DNA from: Sphingobium sp. C100
GTDB lineage: Bacteria > Pseudomonadota > Alphaproteobacteria > Sphingomonadales > Sphingomonadaceae
Reading direction: 5' to 3'
NCBI RefSeq assembly: GCF_000508185.1
Contig: NZ_AYOY01000198.1
Coordinates: 16,632-80,631 of the forward strand
DNA length: 64,000 nucleotides
Shown: positions 53,451 to 62,371 of the stretch, one piece after another
Layout: each line of letters begins with the position of its first letter
Numbering within the stretch: the first letter of the stretch is position 1
Position numbers and translations under genes: made by a program
Notes under the pieces: generated by a model
Databases searched by the model: none
Told to the model about the DNA's origin: nothing
The model's input: only the letters and a program-made list of their open reading frames with translations

Positions 53451-55223
53451 TCAGCGCGCCTTCTCCGCCGCGATCCAGTCGTCGATCTGGCTTTCCAACA
53501 CCGTCAACGGCACCGCCCCTTGCGAAAGCACGGCGTCATGGAAGCGGCGCAGGTCGAATTTCGGCCCCAGCGTCTGTTCCGCCCTGGCGCGCAATTCCCT
53601 GATCTTGATCTCGCCCAGCTTGTAGCCCAGCGCCTGCCCCGGCCAGCTGATATAGCGATTGACCTCCGCATCGATGTTGGCGTCGGACAGGGCGCTATTC
53701 TCTTTCATAAAGGCTACCGCCTTTGCCTTGTCCCACCCCTTGGCATGGATGCCGGTATCGACCACCAGCCGGCAGGCGCGCCACATCTCGTAGGACAGGC
53801 GCCCCATCATCTTTTCGGGCGTGTCGTACAGGCCCATCTCTTCACCCAGATATTCGGTGTAGAGCGCCCAGCCCTCCACATAGGCGGTGAAGCCGGCGAG
53901 ATATTTGCGGAAGGGCGGCAGCGGCAATTCCTGTTGCAGCGCGATCTGGTTGTGATGCCCCGGCACCGCCTCATGCGCGGTGAGCGCCGGCAATTCCCAA
54001 TAGGGCCGCTGGTCGAGCTTTGACGTATTGACGAAATAGGTGCCGGAAATGCCGCTCTCCGGCGCGCCCGGCATGTAATAGGCGGTCGTCGTCCCTTCCG
54101 CCTCAGCCGCCGGGATCGGCTTCAATCCGTAGGGCAGGCGCGGCAAAGTGCCGAAATAGCGGGGCAGCAGCCCGTCGATCATCTTGGCCTGGCGCGCGGC
54201 GACGCGCAGCAATTCTTCGGGCGTTTTGGCATAATAAGCGGGGTCGGTCCGCAATTGCCGAATATAGGCGGCGCGGCTGGGATAGCCGGCCTTGGCCGCG
54301 ATCTCGTCCATCCGCTTGCCGATGCGAGCGACTTCGCCGAGACCGATCTGGTGAATCTGGTCAGGGGTGAGGTCGGTCGTCGTGTGCGCCTTCACGCGGC
54401 TGGCATACCAGGCCGCGCCACCGGGGAGCGCGGCAGCGCTGTCGCTCTTGCGGCAATGGGGCAGATAGTCGGCTACGAACAGATCATGCCATTTGCGATA
54501 TTCCGGCGTCAGCACGTCGCGGATCAGGGCAATGGCGCGCGCCTGCATCGCGCGCCATTCCGCCTCGCTGATGTCGCGCGGCCGAGTGCGCTTGAAAGGT
54601 TCGTAGAAGCGCGTATCCTCCGGCTTCCCGGCGACAATGCCGCTGATCGTGGACGCGTAGTTGCCGAGCACCGAACAGGGCTGGACATAGCCGCCACTGA
54701 TCGCCTGTCGCGTGATGGCGAGTGCGTCGCCATTTTGCTTGGGGTAAAGGGCGAGGCGCTTGAGATAGCTGTCATAATCGGCGCGATTGTAGAAAGGCAG
54801 GCCGTCCGCCATGCCGGAAAAGCCCTGGTGCCAGCCATAATAGGTGGTGAAGAGCATGAGCCGTTCGGCCATATGCCGATCGCTGTCGATATCGTCGCGC
54901 AGCATCCACAGCAACACGTCGCGATTAACCCGGTCGGCTTCATCCAACCCTTGCGCGGGGATCGCCTGAAGCCGGTCGGCAAATTCCCTCTCCGCCCTGA
55001 TCTGCGCGTCACGCGCGGTCAGCGACATATCATAGATGCGGTCGTCATAGTCCCGCACGCCGCGCGCCGTCGCCTCGACTGGGTGGGTGGAGAGATACCA
55101 GCGCCAATGCTCGTCGAGCAGACCGGTCAGTTGGTCGTGGGGCGTCTGCGCTTGCGCCTGCGCCGGGAAAGGCAGGACGGCCAACAGCATTGGGGCGATG
55201 ATCGTGGGAAATATCTTGCGCAT
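53451..55223 (-). CDS. DUF885 family protein, putative secreted metallopeptidase
   Basis: This 590-residue precursor has a signal peptide (FPTIIAPMLLAVLPFPAQAQ). DUF885 features are HPVEATARGVRDYDDRIYD near residue 47, the zinc motif LTAHEAVPGHHNQIALQQEL near residue 418 (HExxxxHH type), and YISWPGQALGYKLGEIKIRE near the C-terminus. The family is M32-like and thought to be carboxypeptidases. The signal peptide and neighbouring peptidases suggest peptide scavenging. Confidence 0.9.
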   Translation of the reverse strand: MRKIFPTIIAPMLLAVLPFPAQAQAQTPHDQLTGLLDEHWRWYLSTHPVEATARGVRDYDDRIYDMSLTARDAQIRAEREFADRLQAIPAQGLDEADRVNRDVLLWMLRDDIDSDRHMAERLMLFTTYYGWHQGFSGMADGLPFYNRADYDSYLKRLALYPKQNGDALAITRQAISGGYVQPCSVLGNYASTISGIVAGKPEDTRFYEPFKRTRPRDISEAEWRAMQARAIALIRDVLTPEYRKWHDLFVADYLPHCRKSDSAAALPGGAAWYASRVKAHTTTDLTPDQIHQIGLGEVARIGKRMDEIAAKAGYPSRAAYIRQLRTDPAYYAKTPEELLRVAARQAKMIDGLLPRYFGTLPRLPYGLKPIPAAEAEGTTTAYYMPGAPESGISGTYFVNTSKLDQRPYWELPALTAHEAVPGHHNQIALQQELPLPPFRKYLAGFTAYVEGWALYTEYLGEEMGLYDTPEKMMGRLSYEMWRACRLVVDTGIHAKGWDKAKAVAFMKENSALSDANIDAEVNRYISWPGQALGYKLGEIKIRELRARAEQTLGPKFDLRRFHDAVLSQGAVPLTVLESQIDDWIAAEKAR

Positions 55224-55279
55224 ATATGCGAAGGTTCGCGCCTAAAGCGCCATTTGGCAAGACCGCTTATGCGGGCAGG

Positions 55280-55483
55280 TCAGGCGGCGGCTACCCCTTC
55301 GGCTTCGACCACGTCGTCGCCGGCATAGATGCCGCGCACCCTCACCCGTTTTTCAACATGATCGACCGGCACGCGGAGCAGAACCAGGCGATAACTGCCG
55401 CCCAGATCGCGCTGAAGCAGGAAACCGGCCGCATCACGCACCAGCCTGCCCGTTTCGTCCACTCCAGCACCGATCTCAATCAT
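55280..55483 (-). CDS. Small DUF5818-like protein
   Basis: The 67-residue protein has the short beta-rich layout seen in DUF5818 proteins of sphingomonads (VDETGRLVRDAAGFLLQRDL, then KRVRVRGIYAGDDVVEAEGV). The assignment is by resemblance. No signal peptide. It starts 4 bases after the DUF1328 gene ends, so the two are probably cotranscribed. Confidence 0.6.
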   Translation of the reverse strand: MIEIGAGVDETGRLVRDAAGFLLQRDLGGSYRLVLLRVPVDHVEKRVRVRGIYAGDDVVEAEGVAAA

Positions 55484-55487
55484 GCCG

Positions 55488-55673
55488 TCAGTCTATCGCG
55501 TCCTTGACGCCCTTGCCAGCCAGGATGCCCAGCACGAGAAACAGGACGAACACGGCAACGGCGATGAAGAACAGGATTTTGGCGATGCCGACAAAGGCGC
55601 CGGCTGCGCCGCCAAAACCCAGCAATGCCAGCACGGCGGCAATGACGAGCGAGATGATCGCAAGCTTGATCAT
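55488..55673 (-). CDS. DUF1328 small membrane protein (YtjA-like)
   Basis: From ATG 55673 (AAAGGACC upstream) the 61-residue protein is two hydrophobic helices (MIKLAIISLVIAAVLALLGF and AKILFFIAVAVFVLFLVLGI), the full DUF1328 pattern. These are small inner-membrane proteins; DUF1328 genes are often associated with general stress regulation in alphaproteobacteria. A possible EcfG-type promoter lies upstream (55804-55829). Confidence 0.88.
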   Translation of the reverse strand: MIKLAIISLVIAAVLALLGFGGAAGAFVGIAKILFFIAVAVFVLFLVLGILAGKGVKDAID

Positions 55674-55803
55674 GAAAACAGGTCCTTTCGTTGGAATTGG
55701 ATCATGGACCATCAACCCATCATAACGGCGCTTGTTCCGCCTGCGTAGCGGAAGAGCGGCATGGCTAATGATGCTTTAAGATTGAAAGTCAGTCACTTGG
55801 TTG

Positions 55804-55829
55804 AACCCGGCGGGGCGTCCGATCGTTCC
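55804..55829 (-). promoter_or_regulatory. Possible EcfG-type (general stress) promoter
   Basis: On the minus strand GGAAC and GGTT are separated by 17 bases; the alphaproteobacterial EcfG consensus is GGAAC-N16/17-cGTT, so one base differs. It would fire toward the DUF1328 gene about 130 bases downstream. Confidence 0.35.
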
Positions 55830-55855
55830 GGGACGGCGCATCAAAGGAGACGGCC

Positions 55856-56299
55856 ATGAACAACCATGCCATCAGCAAGCTGGACGACCTGATCACCACG
55901 TTGATCGACAGCGTAAAGGGCTACGAACATAGCGCCGACAAAGCGAAATCGGCGGCGTTTCAGACGCTGTTCCGCGATCTTGCGGCCGAGCGGCAGGCGG
56001 CCGTGACCCTGTTGCAGGACCATAGCCGGACGCTGGGTGGCAAGCCCAATGAATTCGGCTCCGCCGCCGGCACTGTGCATCGGCGGATCGAGGACTTGCA
56101 TGTCGCGCTGGGCGGCGGCGACAAGGCCGTGATTCAGGCGATCGACCGGGGCGAGGATTATCTGAACGAAGAATTTGAGCGAGTGCTCAAGGACGAAGCC
56201 ATCGGTACCGAAACCCAGGCCGTCGTGCGGCAGGCGCATGATTCGGTGCGCCATGGTCTCCGCCTGGTGGAGCAGTTGAAGCAGCAGAGCGCCGCCTGA
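55856..56299 (+). CDS. PA2169-family four-helix-bundle protein (DUF2383)
   Basis: The 147-residue protein is almost entirely helical (LDDLITTLIDSVKGYEHSAD, then DLAAERQAAVTLLQDHSRTL and AIDRGEDYLNEEFERVLKDE) with the spaced Glu/His residues of PA2169/ferritin-like DUF2383 proteins. AAAGGAGACGGCC precedes the ATG. Members are stress-linked; any metal binding here is inference. It is divergent from the DUF1328/DUF5818 pair. Confidence 0.85.
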   Translation: MNNHAISKLDDLITTLIDSVKGYEHSADKAKSAAFQTLFRDLAAERQAAVTLLQDHSRTLGGKPNEFGSAAGTVHRRIEDLHVALGGGDKAVIQAIDRGEDYLNEEFERVLKDEAIGTETQAVVRQAHDSVRHGLRLVEQLKQQSAA

Positions 56300-56302
56300 G
56301 GG

Positions 56303-57316
56303 TCAGACCCAGCCTTCCAGCACTTGGTTCGGCGGTCTATGGCCATCGACCCAGGTGCGGATATTGGCGATTACGCGCGCGCCGGTGGCGTCGCGCCCTT
56401 CGATCGTCGCCGATCCCATATGCGGCAGCAGCACCACGTTGGAGAGCGCCATCAACCGCGCGTCCACCGCCGGCTCATGAGTATAGACATCCAGCCCGGC
56501 TCCGGCGATGCGCCCTTCTTCCAGAGCGGCGATCAGTGCATCTTCGTCGGTGATCTCGGCCCGCGAGGTGTTGATGATGTAGGCGTCCGGCCGCATCAAT
56601 GCCACGCGACGCGCATCGATCAATCCGCGGCTGTCGGCGTTCAAAGGACAGTGGATCGACAGAATGTCGCAGCTGGCGAGCAAAGCGTCGAGATCGCCCT
56701 GCCATTCCGCCTCCAGTTCCTGCTCCACCTCGAACGGCAGGCGATGGCGGTTATGATAGGCGATCGACAGGCCGAAAGCGCGGGCGCGGCGCGCGACCGC
56801 GCGACCGATGCGGCCCATGCCGATAATGCCCAGCTTCTTGCCCCCGATCCGGTGGCCCAGCATACCCGACGGGCTCCAGCCACGCCATTGGCCGGCGCGC
56901 ACCAGCTTTTCCCCCTCCGCCAGTCTGCGCGGGACCGAGAGGATGAGCGCCATCGTCATGTCGGCCGTATCCTCGGTCAGAACGCCGGGCGTGTTTGTGA
57001 CAATGACGCCTTTCTTCCGTGCGGCGATCAGGTCGATATGATCGACGCCGCTGCCGAAGCTGGCGATCAGTTGCAGCCGGTCGGCCGCGCCCGCGATCAA
57101 GGCGGCGTCGATCTGGTCGCCGATGGTCGGCACCAGCACGTCGCATTGGGCCATGGCGCTGGCAAGATCGGCGCGGCTCATGGCCACGTCGCCGACATTG
57201 AAGCTGGCGTCGAACAGTTCAGCCATGCGCGCCTCCACATCGGGGGGCAGACGGCGCGTCACGATGACGCGCGGCTTGGCGGGGCGCGGTTGAGTCTTGC
57301 GCGGTTCTTGGGCCAT
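56303..57316 (-). CDS. D-2-hydroxyacid dehydrogenase (glyoxylate/hydroxypyruvate reductase type)
   Basis: The 337-residue protein has the NAD(P) Rossmann motif GIIGMGRIGRAVARRARAFG near residue 160 and the catalytic Arg/Glu/His set in FGSGVDHID, NTSRAEITDEDAL and LPHMGSATIE. By family it reduces glyoxylate, hydroxypyruvate or similar 2-oxoacids. The ATG at 57316 omits 12 unsupported upstream residues; the ribosome site is weak. Convergent with the DUF2383 gene (stops 3 bases apart). Confidence 0.9.
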   Translation of the reverse strand: MAQEPRKTQPRPAKPRVIVTRRLPPDVEARMAELFDASFNVGDVAMSRADLASAMAQCDVLVPTIGDQIDAALIAGAADRLQLIASFGSGVDHIDLIAARKKGVIVTNTPGVLTEDTADMTMALILSVPRRLAEGEKLVRAGQWRGWSPSGMLGHRIGGKKLGIIGMGRIGRAVARRARAFGLSIAYHNRHRLPFEVEQELEAEWQGDLDALLASCDILSIHCPLNADSRGLIDARRVALMRPDAYIINTSRAEITDEDALIAALEEGRIAGAGLDVYTHEPAVDARLMALSNVVLLPHMGSATIEGRDATGARVIANIRTWVDGHRPPNQVLEGWV

Positions 57317-57419
57317 GCAAAGGCCGCTATTCCCGGCTGCGGCATCGGTCAAGCGGATATGGCCGCGCCGGCAATAGGAAAGACTGTCCCATCAGCGCGC
57401 AACCGGTTATGGATCGGCT

Positions 57420-57917
57420 ATGGGTGACACGGGTTCTGGGTTTCGAATGCGGCGGTTCTGGATGGTTGCGGGTGCGCTGGGCGCGCTGACGGGTGCAGGC
57501 GTCGCGATCGGCGCACCGAACAAGCCGGTCCCCTATTGGGCCTCCATATCGCAGGATGAAGCGCGAATGCGCGTGGGGCCGAGCCTGGATTACCCGTCCA
57601 ACTGGGTCTATCGCCGCCGTGACCTGCCGGTGAAGGTCGTGCAGGTGCTGGGCCTGTGGCGCAAGGTCGAAGACCCGGACGGCGCGCAGGGATGGATGCA
57701 CGTCCGGTTGCTGAGCGACACGCCGACCGCGATCGTCAAGGCCGACGTCGCGCCGATGCACGAATCCGCGAGCGACGGGGCGGCGTCGCTCTATCGGGCG
57801 GAACGCGGCGTCGTGGGCCGACTGTCCGATTGTTCACGCCAATGGTGCGCCTTCGACGTCAAGGGACGGCGCGGCTATGTGAAAGCCAGCGACTTGTGGG
57901 GCGCGACCGACAAATAG
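57420..57917 (+). CDS. Bacterial SH3-domain protein, exported
   Basis: The 165-residue protein has an N-terminal hydrophobic segment (FWMVAGALGALTGAGVAIGA) acting as signal or anchor, and SH3b-like domains (ARMRVGPSLDYPSNWVYRRR, then GLWRKVEDPDGAQGWMHVRL and a second copy CSRQWCAFDVKGRRGYVKAS). It is likely periplasmic and may bind peptidoglycan or peptides. Adjacent to the amidohydrolase pair, on the other strand. Confidence 0.85.
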   Translation: MGDTGSGFRMRRFWMVAGALGALTGAGVAIGAPNKPVPYWASISQDEARMRVGPSLDYPSNWVYRRRDLPVKVVQVLGLWRKVEDPDGAQGWMHVRLLSDTPTAIVKADVAPMHESASDGAASLYRAERGVVGRLSDCSRQWCAFDVKGRRGYVKASDLWGATDK

Positions 57918-57970
57918 CGTCTGCGCCGCTTAGACTCGTCGTCAGCAATCAGCCCAGGCCCCCTTCCCTG

Positions 57971-59308
57971 TCACCATTCATAGGCTTTGGGCAGCGCACC
58001 CTCCGTCGGAGTGGCGTAGCGGTCGCGCAGCTTCGTCTGGCGATTTTCCAGCGGTTGCTGAACGCCGTCGATCCAGACCGCAACCGGGGCCGACGTCATT
58101 TCGAACGGATCGCCGTCCCAGATAACCACGTCGCCCGCCTTGCCGGGGGTGAGTGACCCGATGCGGTCGCCCAGTCCCATCGCTTCGGCCGGGGCGGAGG
58201 TGATGGTGCGCAGCGCCTGGCCCCAACTGAGGCCCGTGGCGCCCGGCACCCTGGTCAGCGCCACCATATTGCCCGCCTGCTGGGTTGCGACGCGCAGTTG
58301 CAACGCATCATCGCCCGTCAGCATCCCCATGGAAACGCTGACGCCCGCTTTCACCATGCGGCCGACATTGCTCTGGGTCGCTGCCAGTTTTTCGAAGGCA
58401 GAGGGCAGGTCCTCCAGTCCCGCCGTGATGACGGGCACCTTCGCCGCGGCGATCTGCGGCGCGACCATCCATCCTTCGGTCGCGCCGGCAAGGATCAGCT
58501 TGAGCGCCGGGAAATCCTGCCGCAACGCCAGCACGATCAGGATGTCGCGCGCGCTTTCCACATGCACCATAAGCGGCATGGCGCCGGTGACGACCGGGAC
58601 CAGCGCTTGGGCATCCACGCCGTTGAGCAGAGCGTCCTTCGAATTGCCGTCATAGCTTGCCGGCGCCTTCGCATAATCCTGCGCCTGGCGCAGCATCATG
58701 CGGAAGGTCAGGATCATCGCCGCGCGGCTGCCGCCGGCTTCCGCCGCGCCCGCTTCACCCATTTCCACATATTGAAAGGCGCGCGCTTTGGTGATTGGAT
58801 TCATGTCCGCGCCCAGATCGATAACCGCGCCCTGCCCTGCGAAGATGCCGGTGCCGGTCGCCGGAGCGACCACCGCGCGGGTGACGCCGCCGGCGCGACT
58901 GATCGCGATCGGGTTCGCCAGCGGGTTGATCGCCGGTGTGACATCGATCGCCGCCGAAAAGGGCGATCGCGCGGCGGTATCGTTGGTTTCCTTGACTGCC
59001 GGCACTTCGACCAGGCCAACGCGCGAGAAGCCGGAGACGATGCCGGGCGTGACCCATTTGCCCGATCCGTCGACGATCTTCGCACCGGCCGGAACGGCGA
59101 CGCCCGCCCCCGCCGCGACGACCTTCCCGCCATCGAGGACGACGGTGCCGTTCTGGACGGGTTCGGAGCCGTCGCCGATCGCGACGGTCGCGCCGGTGAT
59201 GGCGACGGACTGGGCAAGGACCGGAGCAGAGATTGCCGCGGCCAATGCGCAGACCAGGGTTTTCGACAGGCTGGAGCCAAAGGGATTTTTACGGGCGGTG
59301 TTGCTCAT
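57971..59308 (-). CDS. Amidohydrolase-family protein, metal site degenerate
   Basis: The 445-residue precursor has a signal peptide (LVCALAAAISAPVLAQS) and the amidohydrolase TIM-barrel framework with a C-terminal GKAGDVVIWDGDPFEM. At the position of the usual HxH after 'VTPG' it reads VTPGIVSGFSRVGLVEV, so the first two metal ligands are missing. MVHVESARDI keeps one His. It is probably not catalytic, or works differently from its neighbour. Starts within the stop of the upstream paralogue (ATGA overlap). Confidence 0.88.
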   Translation of the reverse strand: MSNTARKNPFGSSLSKTLVCALAAAISAPVLAQSVAITGATVAIGDGSEPVQNGTVVLDGGKVVAAGAGVAVPAGAKIVDGSGKWVTPGIVSGFSRVGLVEVPAVKETNDTAARSPFSAAIDVTPAINPLANPIAISRAGGVTRAVVAPATGTGIFAGQGAVIDLGADMNPITKARAFQYVEMGEAGAAEAGGSRAAMILTFRMMLRQAQDYAKAPASYDGNSKDALLNGVDAQALVPVVTGAMPLMVHVESARDILIVLALRQDFPALKLILAGATEGWMVAPQIAAAKVPVITAGLEDLPSAFEKLAATQSNVGRMVKAGVSVSMGMLTGDDALQLRVATQQAGNMVALTRVPGATGLSWGQALRTITSAPAEAMGLGDRIGSLTPGKAGDVVIWDGDPFEMTSAPVAVWIDGVQQPLENRQTKLRDRYATPTEGALPKAYEW

Positions 59309-60702
59309 TTCACGTCTCCCGCGCCAATCTGGCCCAGTTCAAAATCACTCACGGGGCGCCGCTTTGGATTATCAGCGTCGTAAAGCAATGCGCCGTCGAT
59401 CCAGACCTTTTCCGGCCGGGTGTAGGTGCTGAACGGATTGCCGTTCCACAGCACGACATCAGCCATCTTGCCGACCTTCAGGCTGCCGGTCCGGTCCGCT
59501 ATGCCCATGGCGCGAGCGGGGTTGATCGCCAGCCAGGTCCAGGCGACTTCATCGCTGATGTCGATGCCCATGCGGCGCCCCGCGCCCAGCGCCTTGGCCG
59601 CTTCCTGGTTCAGGCGCTGAATGCCGTCCTGATCGTCGCTATGGACGATAGAGCAGGCGCCGGCGCGATGGACCAGCGGGATATTTTCCTTGATGCCGTC
59701 ATAGGCTTCCATCTTGAAGCCATACCAGTCGCCCCATAGCGCCGCGCAGATGCCGTTGTCGCGCAGCATGTCGGCGATCTTATAGGCTTCGACCGCATGG
59801 TGGAAAGCGGCGATCCTGTAGCCGAATTCCTTCGACATATCGATGACGTTCGCCATCTCGTCAGCGCGATAGCAATGATTATGGACCAGGATCTTGCCTT
59901 CCAGCACGTCCGCCAGCGTTTCCATGCCAAGGTCGCGGGTCTGCTCCTTCCCCGCTGCACGTTTCTTCTGATATTCGCGCGCCTTGATCCAGGTCTGGCG
60001 GTTGATCGCCATATTGCCCATGCGGGTGCTGGGTTCGCGCCCCTTCGACCCATAAACGCGCTTGGGATTTTCGCCGCAGGCCATTTTGAGACCCTGCGGC
60101 GCGCCGGGGAATTTCATCCCCTGCATGGTGCGCGCCGGGACGTTTTTCAGCGTCACGCTGCGGCCCCCGAAAAGATTGGCCGAACCGGGCAGGATCTGGA
60201 GCGTGGTGACACCGCCATTGGCCAGCGCACGGGAAAAGCCCGGATCCTGCGGCCAGACGCTATGTTCCGCCCAGACATGGGGCGTCACGGGCGAGGTCGC
60301 TTCATTGCCGTCGGACAGAGCCTCGACGCTGGGTGAAGGATAGTCACCCAGATGGCTGTGAATGTCGATCACGCCGGGCGTCACATATTTGCCCTGCGCG
60401 TCGATCACCACCACATCGGCGGGGATGGGCGTGTCCGGGCCGCCGATTGCGCTCACCTTTCCTTCCGACAGGAAGACCACGCCATTGTCGATACGTCCGC
60501 CCTCACCATCGAAAATGGTCGCGCCGCGCAGCACGGTTGGGCGACCGCCATAGGGGTGGTAAGTGGAAGGATAAGGATTTTCGGGCTCAGCCGACGGTCC
60601 CTGGGACGCCGGTGCCTCCTCCTTGTCCTTCCTGGCCGCGACAGGACCGGCGGCTCCCGCCAGCAGCGTGGCGATCAGCAGTATCCTGCACCCCTTTTTC
60701 AT
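59305..60702 (-). CDS. Amidohydrolase (imidazolonepropionase/dipeptidase-type), exported
   Basis: The 465-residue precursor has a signal peptide (CRILLIATLLAGAAGPVAAR) and intact metal motifs: VTPGVIDIHSHLGDY (HxH), ILVHNHCYRADEM, IAAFHHAVEAYK and SIVHSDDQDGIQR (Asp). Therefore it is the active member of the pair. The substrate is probably a small amide or peptide. It starts 4 bases inside the transporter gene's stop. Confidence 0.9.
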   Translation of the reverse strand: MKKGCRILLIATLLAGAAGPVAARKDKEEAPASQGPSAEPENPYPSTYHPYGGRPTVLRGATIFDGEGGRIDNGVVFLSEGKVSAIGGPDTPIPADVVVIDAQGKYVTPGVIDIHSHLGDYPSPSVEALSDGNEATSPVTPHVWAEHSVWPQDPGFSRALANGGVTTLQILPGSANLFGGRSVTLKNVPARTMQGMKFPGAPQGLKMACGENPKRVYGSKGREPSTRMGNMAINRQTWIKAREYQKKRAAGKEQTRDLGMETLADVLEGKILVHNHCYRADEMANVIDMSKEFGYRIAAFHHAVEAYKIADMLRDNGICAALWGDWYGFKMEAYDGIKENIPLVHRAGACSIVHSDDQDGIQRLNQEAAKALGAGRRMGIDISDEVAWTWLAINPARAMGIADRTGSLKVGKMADVVLWNGNPFSTYTRPEKVWIDGALLYDADNPKRRPVSDFELGQIGAGDVK

Positions 60703-62228
60703 GCTTCTCCCTCCCGGTTCGACGATATGGTGTCGAGATGCATCATGCGCGTGACGAAGGGCGAAACCAGCAGCACCAGCCCGCCCACAATTACCGCAAA
60801 CCAGCCTATGCGCGTGTAGACGTCAAGCACTTGAGTCACATCTCCAGCCTCCCCACTGCCCGTCGTCCGGGCGATGAGGCCGGCGATGAAATTGCCCGCC
60901 GCCATGGCCAGGAACCAGGTGCCCATGACCAGCCCCACCATCGATGAAACCGACAGGCGGGTCATCGCCGAAAGGCCGACCGGCGAGAAGCAGAGTTCCG
61001 CCATGGTGTGGAACAGGTAGATCAGGAAGACGAAGAGGACGGGGGTCAGGTTTTCGCCCGCCATCGCCGCGCCCGCCACCAGCACCAGGAAGCCGACGCC
61101 GCACAATATAAGGCCGACACCGAACTTGGCGGGCGAGGAAGGCTCCAGCCGACGCTTGTCGAGCAGGGTCCACAGCAGCGCGAACAACGGCGCCAGCAGG
61201 ATGATGAAGATCGAATTGACGGACTGGAACAGCGAAGCGGGAACGTCCCAGCCGAACATCACCCGGTCGACATTGCGGTCGGTAAAGATGTTGAGCGACG
61301 ATCCGGTCTGTTCGAACAGCCCCCAGAAGAGCGGATTGAGCGCGATCAGGAACAGGGCGGCGAACATCCGGTCGCGATCGATGCGCCCCAATGTGCCGAC
61401 CGTCCGCCAGAGGATATAGACCACCGTCAGGGCGGAAAAGCCGAGCAACGCATAACCGAGCAGTTCGGCATAGCGAATGACCAGCCAGATGGCGATGATG
61501 CCGAGCGCCGCGCCGAGATAGATGGTCCATTCCTGGCTCAGGCCCGTGGGCGTGCGCTGGCGCAGTTGCGCTGGCGCGGGCGGCTCGCCTTTGCCCAGCA
61601 GCCAGGGTTTGAGCCAGACGAACATGACGAGGCCGAGCAACATGCCCACCCCCGCCGCGCCGAAGCCCCAGCTCCAGCCCCATAGTTCGCCGAGCAGGCC
61701 GCATATGATCGGCCCCAGCATCCCGCCCATGTTGATCCCCATGTAGAAGATCGAAAAAGCCGGATCGCGGCGGTGATCGTCGCGAGGATACAGTTCGCCG
61801 ACCAGCACCGAGATATTGGCCTTCAGGAAGCCGGTGCCGACAATGATGCTGGCGAGCGCGAGGTAGAAGCCGTTCAGATAGAAAGGCTGCTGCCCCCCCG
61901 GCCCTTCGGTGATGGCGATCAGAAAATGGCCGATGGCGATAAAGACGCCGCCCGCCAGCACCGCCTTGCGCGGGCCAAGGAATCGGTCGGCCAGATAGCC
62001 GCCGATCACCGGCGTGATGTAAACCAGCGATGTATAGGCGCCATAGAGAAGATAGGCCTTCTCTTCACCAAAGAGAAAATGCTTGGTCAGATAGAAGATC
62101 AGTATGGCGCGCATCCCGTAATAGGAGAAACGCTCCCACATTTCCGCGAAGAAGAGCAGGAAAAGTCCACGCGGATGGCCAAGCCAGGTCTTGCCCGCTT
62201 GCACCGATACCAAGTCAGAGGTCGCCAT
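60699..62228 (-). CDS. POT-family proton-dependent oligopeptide transporter
   Basis: This 509-residue protein has about 14 membrane helices and the POT signature FAEMWERFSYYGMRAILIFY (ExxERFxYYG) at residue 29, along with GGYLADRFLGPRKAVLAGG and FSIFYMGINMGGMLGPIICG. It imports di- and tripeptides with protons. AAGGGG precedes the ATG. Translational overlap with two amidohydrolase genes places uptake and hydrolysis in one operon (order transporter, active amidohydrolase, degenerate amidohydrolase). Confidence 0.93.
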   Translation of the reverse strand: MATSDLVSVQAGKTWLGHPRGLFLLFFAEMWERFSYYGMRAILIFYLTKHFLFGEEKAYLLYGAYTSLVYITPVIGGYLADRFLGPRKAVLAGGVFIAIGHFLIAITEGPGGQQPFYLNGFYLALASIIVGTGFLKANISVLVGELYPRDDHRRDPAFSIFYMGINMGGMLGPIICGLLGELWGWSWGFGAAGVGMLLGLVMFVWLKPWLLGKGEPPAPAQLRQRTPTGLSQEWTIYLGAALGIIAIWLVIRYAELLGYALLGFSALTVVYILWRTVGTLGRIDRDRMFAALFLIALNPLFWGLFEQTGSSLNIFTDRNVDRVMFGWDVPASLFQSVNSIFIILLAPLFALLWTLLDKRRLEPSSPAKFGVGLILCGVGFLVLVAGAAMAGENLTPVLFVFLIYLFHTMAELCFSPVGLSAMTRLSVSSMVGLVMGTWFLAMAAGNFIAGLIARTTGSGEAGDVTQVLDVYTRIGWFAVIVGGLVLLVSPFVTRMMHLDTISSNREGEA

Positions 62229-62371
62229 GAAGGCCCCTTTTTATTTATCTTGTGCGTCGGGCCTCGAGGGCGCCGATCAGGATGGCAGCAACCTAGAGCG
62301 GAACGTCTGATCCTGTCAAAGCGTCGCCCTGCCCTTGCGTTCGCGGCGGTGCCGCGCCATCTGTCGCGACG

